Positions 61,847 through 64,000 of a DNA stretch of 64,000 nucleotides are shown one piece after another. The DNA comes from Pseudofabraea citricarpa (lineage: Eukaryota; Ascomycota; Leotiomycetes; Helotiales; Dermateaceae), in the NCBI GenBank assembly GCA_029641185.1, contig JAPWGK010000031.1:124001-188000 (forward strand). Direction: 5' to 3'. Every line of letters begins with the position of its first letter. The stretch's first letter is position 1. Made by a program: the position numbers and the translations under genes. The notes below the pieces were generated by a model. It was not told the DNA's origin and did not search any database. It worked only from the letters and a program-made list of their open reading frames with translations.

Positions 61847-62304
61847 CGTGACTGAAGTGATGGAGATTTGTGTGGGAGAACTCTAGAGATATCAGCAATC
61901 GTAATAAAATACGCGGTTGGATCCCTTTCGCGCATACCAACAAACTTGTTGGCTCCAGACGATAATATATACGGAGTAGGTGGGCAAGACTAGCTACCCA
62001 GCTAGCACAGTAGCACAGGCACCATGACTTACTAAGAGGTAAAATGTCTGGATTTCAAATGATGCGAAGATCAAGGCGATCTAAATTTCTATGTCTAGCA
62101 AATCAATCAATCAATAATCATGTACAAAAATATGACAGCGACCGTAGACAGAGAGATGGTGGGGTGTCCGCTTGCCCCACTACCAACCCTGGGCCTCGGT
62201 GAAGATATATTCCGGTCCTTGGCAACATTTTGGAAGCTCGACCTCGAGACGAGTTTCCTCAGCGCTGGCTCAGTCTACACCATCGCACCCAAGCACCAGC
62301 GGAG
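61847..62304. other. Divergent promoter of the HAD phosphatase and SHE9 genes
   Basis: 458 bases. No coding region. The frame upstream of 62305 is open from 62230, but there is no ATG before 62305. An ACGGAGTA-type and a GCTAGCAC-type stretch are present without a clear role. Confidence 0.55.
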
Positions 62305-63555
62305 ATGCAGCCATTGGTACGTTTCGTCCCACGGCTTGCAAATGGTTCGATAGCCGGTTCAAGGACATTCTCGAGGGCTCTACGGCCACCGCAACCCTCG
62401 GTACAAGCTTCAGTATGCTTCCAGTGCAGAACTCGATTCCAAACCCGATCGTTCGCGGATGACTCCAAACCACCCACATCACCAAATCCGCTCCCGAAAG
62501 AAGAAATAGCTTCCCGTGAAGCACAGGATGGACAAACCGAAGAGCTTCCTTCCTCCGAAGAGTTGCGGCGACTAGCTCTCACGAAACGCTTCTCCCAGTT
62601 GATGGACAATCTCCAGGGCAATTTCATATTCCCAGCATCACAGCGTATCAATGACCTTACTGGGTACTCCGGTATTGAGGCACTCAAGTTACGAATCACC
62701 AAGCTCGAGCAACAAGTACAAGATGCCCAGGAAGCTGTTCGCACTTCTCGACAGGTCTACAAAACAACTGTCGCCGATCGAGCCTCCACACAACGAGAAG
62801 TTACCACGCTCTTGGCGCGGAAGGACAGCTGGACGCCGATCGATCTAGAACGGTTCACCAGTTTATATCGAAGTGATCATACCAATGAACAAGCTGTTCA
62901 GGAGGCTGCAACAAGATTGGCCGATGCCGAAAGGGAAGCAGAACACTCGGCGGCCACTCTCAGCAGCAGTATCCTTGCACGGTATCACGAAGAACAGATT
63001 TGGAGTGATAAAATAAGGAGGATGAGTACATGGGGAACATGGGGTCTCATGGGAGTAAACGTATTACTATTCTTGGTCTTCCAATTAGGATTCGAGCCAT
63101 GGAGACGAAGGAGACTTGTACATGGCTTTGAGGAGAAGGTCAGGGAAGCTCTGGAGCTTGAGAGGGCTAACCAAGCATCTTCGACCAAACCTTCCAGTGA
63201 TGCGTCGTTGGATGCCGTTGTTACAGCTGGATTACAGGAACTTGAGGTTGAAGTAGACAGCGATAGCAAAACTCCAGAGCCAGCAGTCAATGCGATTGCA
63301 GCTTGCATTGAGGGCGATGTAGTTGAGGAGTTGATGGAGAAGGAGGTTACAAAAGATACAGAAGATATCGATGTGCCGACACTGCTAATGCAACTCAGAA
63401 GACCCGAGGCATGGAAATCTGCTGCGCAGGATCTATTTAGCGAAAGACTCATTTCTATGCGGAAACAGGATATAACAATCATTGCTCTAGAAGGGGCTGC
63501 TGCAGGCGCCGCCATAGCTGGCATAATAGCCACCACTATTTTCCGTTGCTCCTAG
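62305..63555 (+). CDS. SHE9: Mitochondrial inner-membrane protein She9/Mdm33
   Basis: Single-exon gene of 416 residues. The first 50 residues (MQPLVRFVPRLANGSIAGSR) are a mitochondrial presequence. A long coiled coil follows (LKLRITKLEQQVQDAQEAVR, ATRLADAEREAEHSAATLSS). A transmembrane segment is at TWGLMGVNVLLFLVFQLGFE, and a second hydrophobic stretch closes the protein (ALEGAAAGAAIAGIIATTIF). The order of coiled coil, WTPIDLERFTSLYRSDHTNE motif and membrane segments is that of She9/Mdm33, which shapes inner-membrane morphology (family knowledge from yeast). No intron is needed. The ATG at 62305 is the first in the open frame. Confidence 0.92.
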   Translation: MQPLVRFVPRLANGSIAGSRTFSRALRPPQPSVQASVCFQCRTRFQTRSFADDSKPPTSPNPLPKEEIASREAQDGQTEELPSSEELRRLALTKRFSQLMDNLQGNFIFPASQRINDLTGYSGIEALKLRITKLEQQVQDAQEAVRTSRQVYKTTVADRASTQREVTTLLARKDSWTPIDLERFTSLYRSDHTNEQAVQEAATRLADAEREAEHSAATLSSSILARYHEEQIWSDKIRRMSTWGTWGLMGVNVLLFLVFQLGFEPWRRRRLVHGFEEKVREALELERANQASSTKPSSDASLDAVVTAGLQELEVEVDSDSKTPEPAVNAIAACIEGDVVEELMEKEVTKDTEDIDVPTLLMQLRRPEAWKSAAQDLFSERLISMRKQDITIIALEGAAAGAAIAGIIATTIFRCS

Positions 63556-64000
63556 GAGTCCCTAGGACAAGAACCTGTACAATAATTATGACATACTACT
63601 TCTCTGTCTTTGGTGCTTCAACTATAAGAGCACTTTCTCGCGAACGCTCTATAATTTTCCAGGTCGTAAGTAGACTAAGTCCATATTCTTGATTGCACAT
63701 TTCATCAAACCCCCCCCTGTTCTTCGAGTGGATATTGCAGGATGTGATTAAGATACATCGGTTGGGGGGTATCAGCCTCATATACTGTGAGATACGCTTG
63801 CTGTATCTCGTCTGCCCTATGGGGCTACATGTGTCTTTCTTCAAAACTCGTACCAAGTAAATAAGTACCAAGCTCGGAGTCTCCGAGCCTTCTCAAATCC
63901 AATATATGACACCAAGTCGTAGATTAGGTGTATTTATTGTGGAACAAATGCCAGATTGCCAATATACTTCACTTGCACAGTTTGATAAGGATATGCTTGT
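63556..64000. other. 3' flank of SHE9, no gene seen
   Basis: 445 bases at the window edge. A 91-codon minus frame at 63596-63871 has no motif. Probably 3' UTR and intergenic DNA. Confidence 0.55.

Overview
The window is nuclear DNA of a filamentous ascomycete (Pezizomycotina). The evidence is short GT-AG introns in most genes, gene-dense packing on both strands, A/C-rich leaders, and fungal protein families such as an SREA-type GATA factor, BQT4, PPG1, PKC1 and SHE9. A member of the Leotiomycetes is plausible from protein flavour, but this was not tested. I see no CRISPR array, operon, rRNA, convincing tRNA or intact transposon. The gene models are my own splice reconstructions. Exon phases, family motifs and stop codons were checked by hand; no transcript or database evidence was available.

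Layout. 1-6.5 kb: NUF2 (+), an unassigned 251-aa protein (-), and the AP-3 beta adaptin gene (+). 7.1-11.6 kb: a CCHC zinc-knuckle protein (-) divergent from the PPG1 phosphatase (+). 12-20 kb: RhoGDI (-), BQT4 (+) and an unassigned 1,025-residue protein (+). 20-27.6 kb: a kinase-like gene (-), a 3.3-kb promoter/leader, the SREA-type iron regulator (+) and TVP15 (-). 28.2-36.4 kb: D-amino-acid oxidase with a peroxisomal tail (-), a decayed duplicate of an OTU protease gene, the intact OTU gene (+), then 2.9 kb of AT-rich gene-poor DNA. 36.4-43.2 kb: an unassigned acidic protein (+), a small mitochondrial coiled-coil protein (-), ALG3 (+), an EIF1AD-type protein (-) and an MFS transporter (+). 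44-56.8 kb: acyl-CoA dehydrogenase (+), PKC1 (+), prolyl-tRNA synthetase (-) divergent from CCT1 (+), and the Rieske protein RIP1 (-). 57.5-63.6 kb: a multi-pass membrane protein (-), a HAD phosphatase (-) and SHE9/MDM33 (+).

Most genes are conserved housekeeping functions: kinetochore, vesicle traffic, Rho and cell-wall signalling, N-glycosylation, translation, chaperonin and mitochondria. They do not form a functional cluster. PKC1 and RhoGDI both belong to Rho signalling, but they are 34 kb apart.

The most interesting signal is inside the RhoGDI gene. An unusually long 686-nt first intron holds an open, in-frame exon that starts with an N-myristoylation/palmitoylation-like N-terminus (MGQSLSALMCC). 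It reads directly into the RhoGDI fold, predicting a membrane-anchored isoform from an internal promoter. Other leads are the degenerate tandem duplicate of the OTU gene, a stop-free 48-nt intron that splits the first zinc knuckle of the iron regulator, and microexons of 15-23 nt in two membrane-protein genes.
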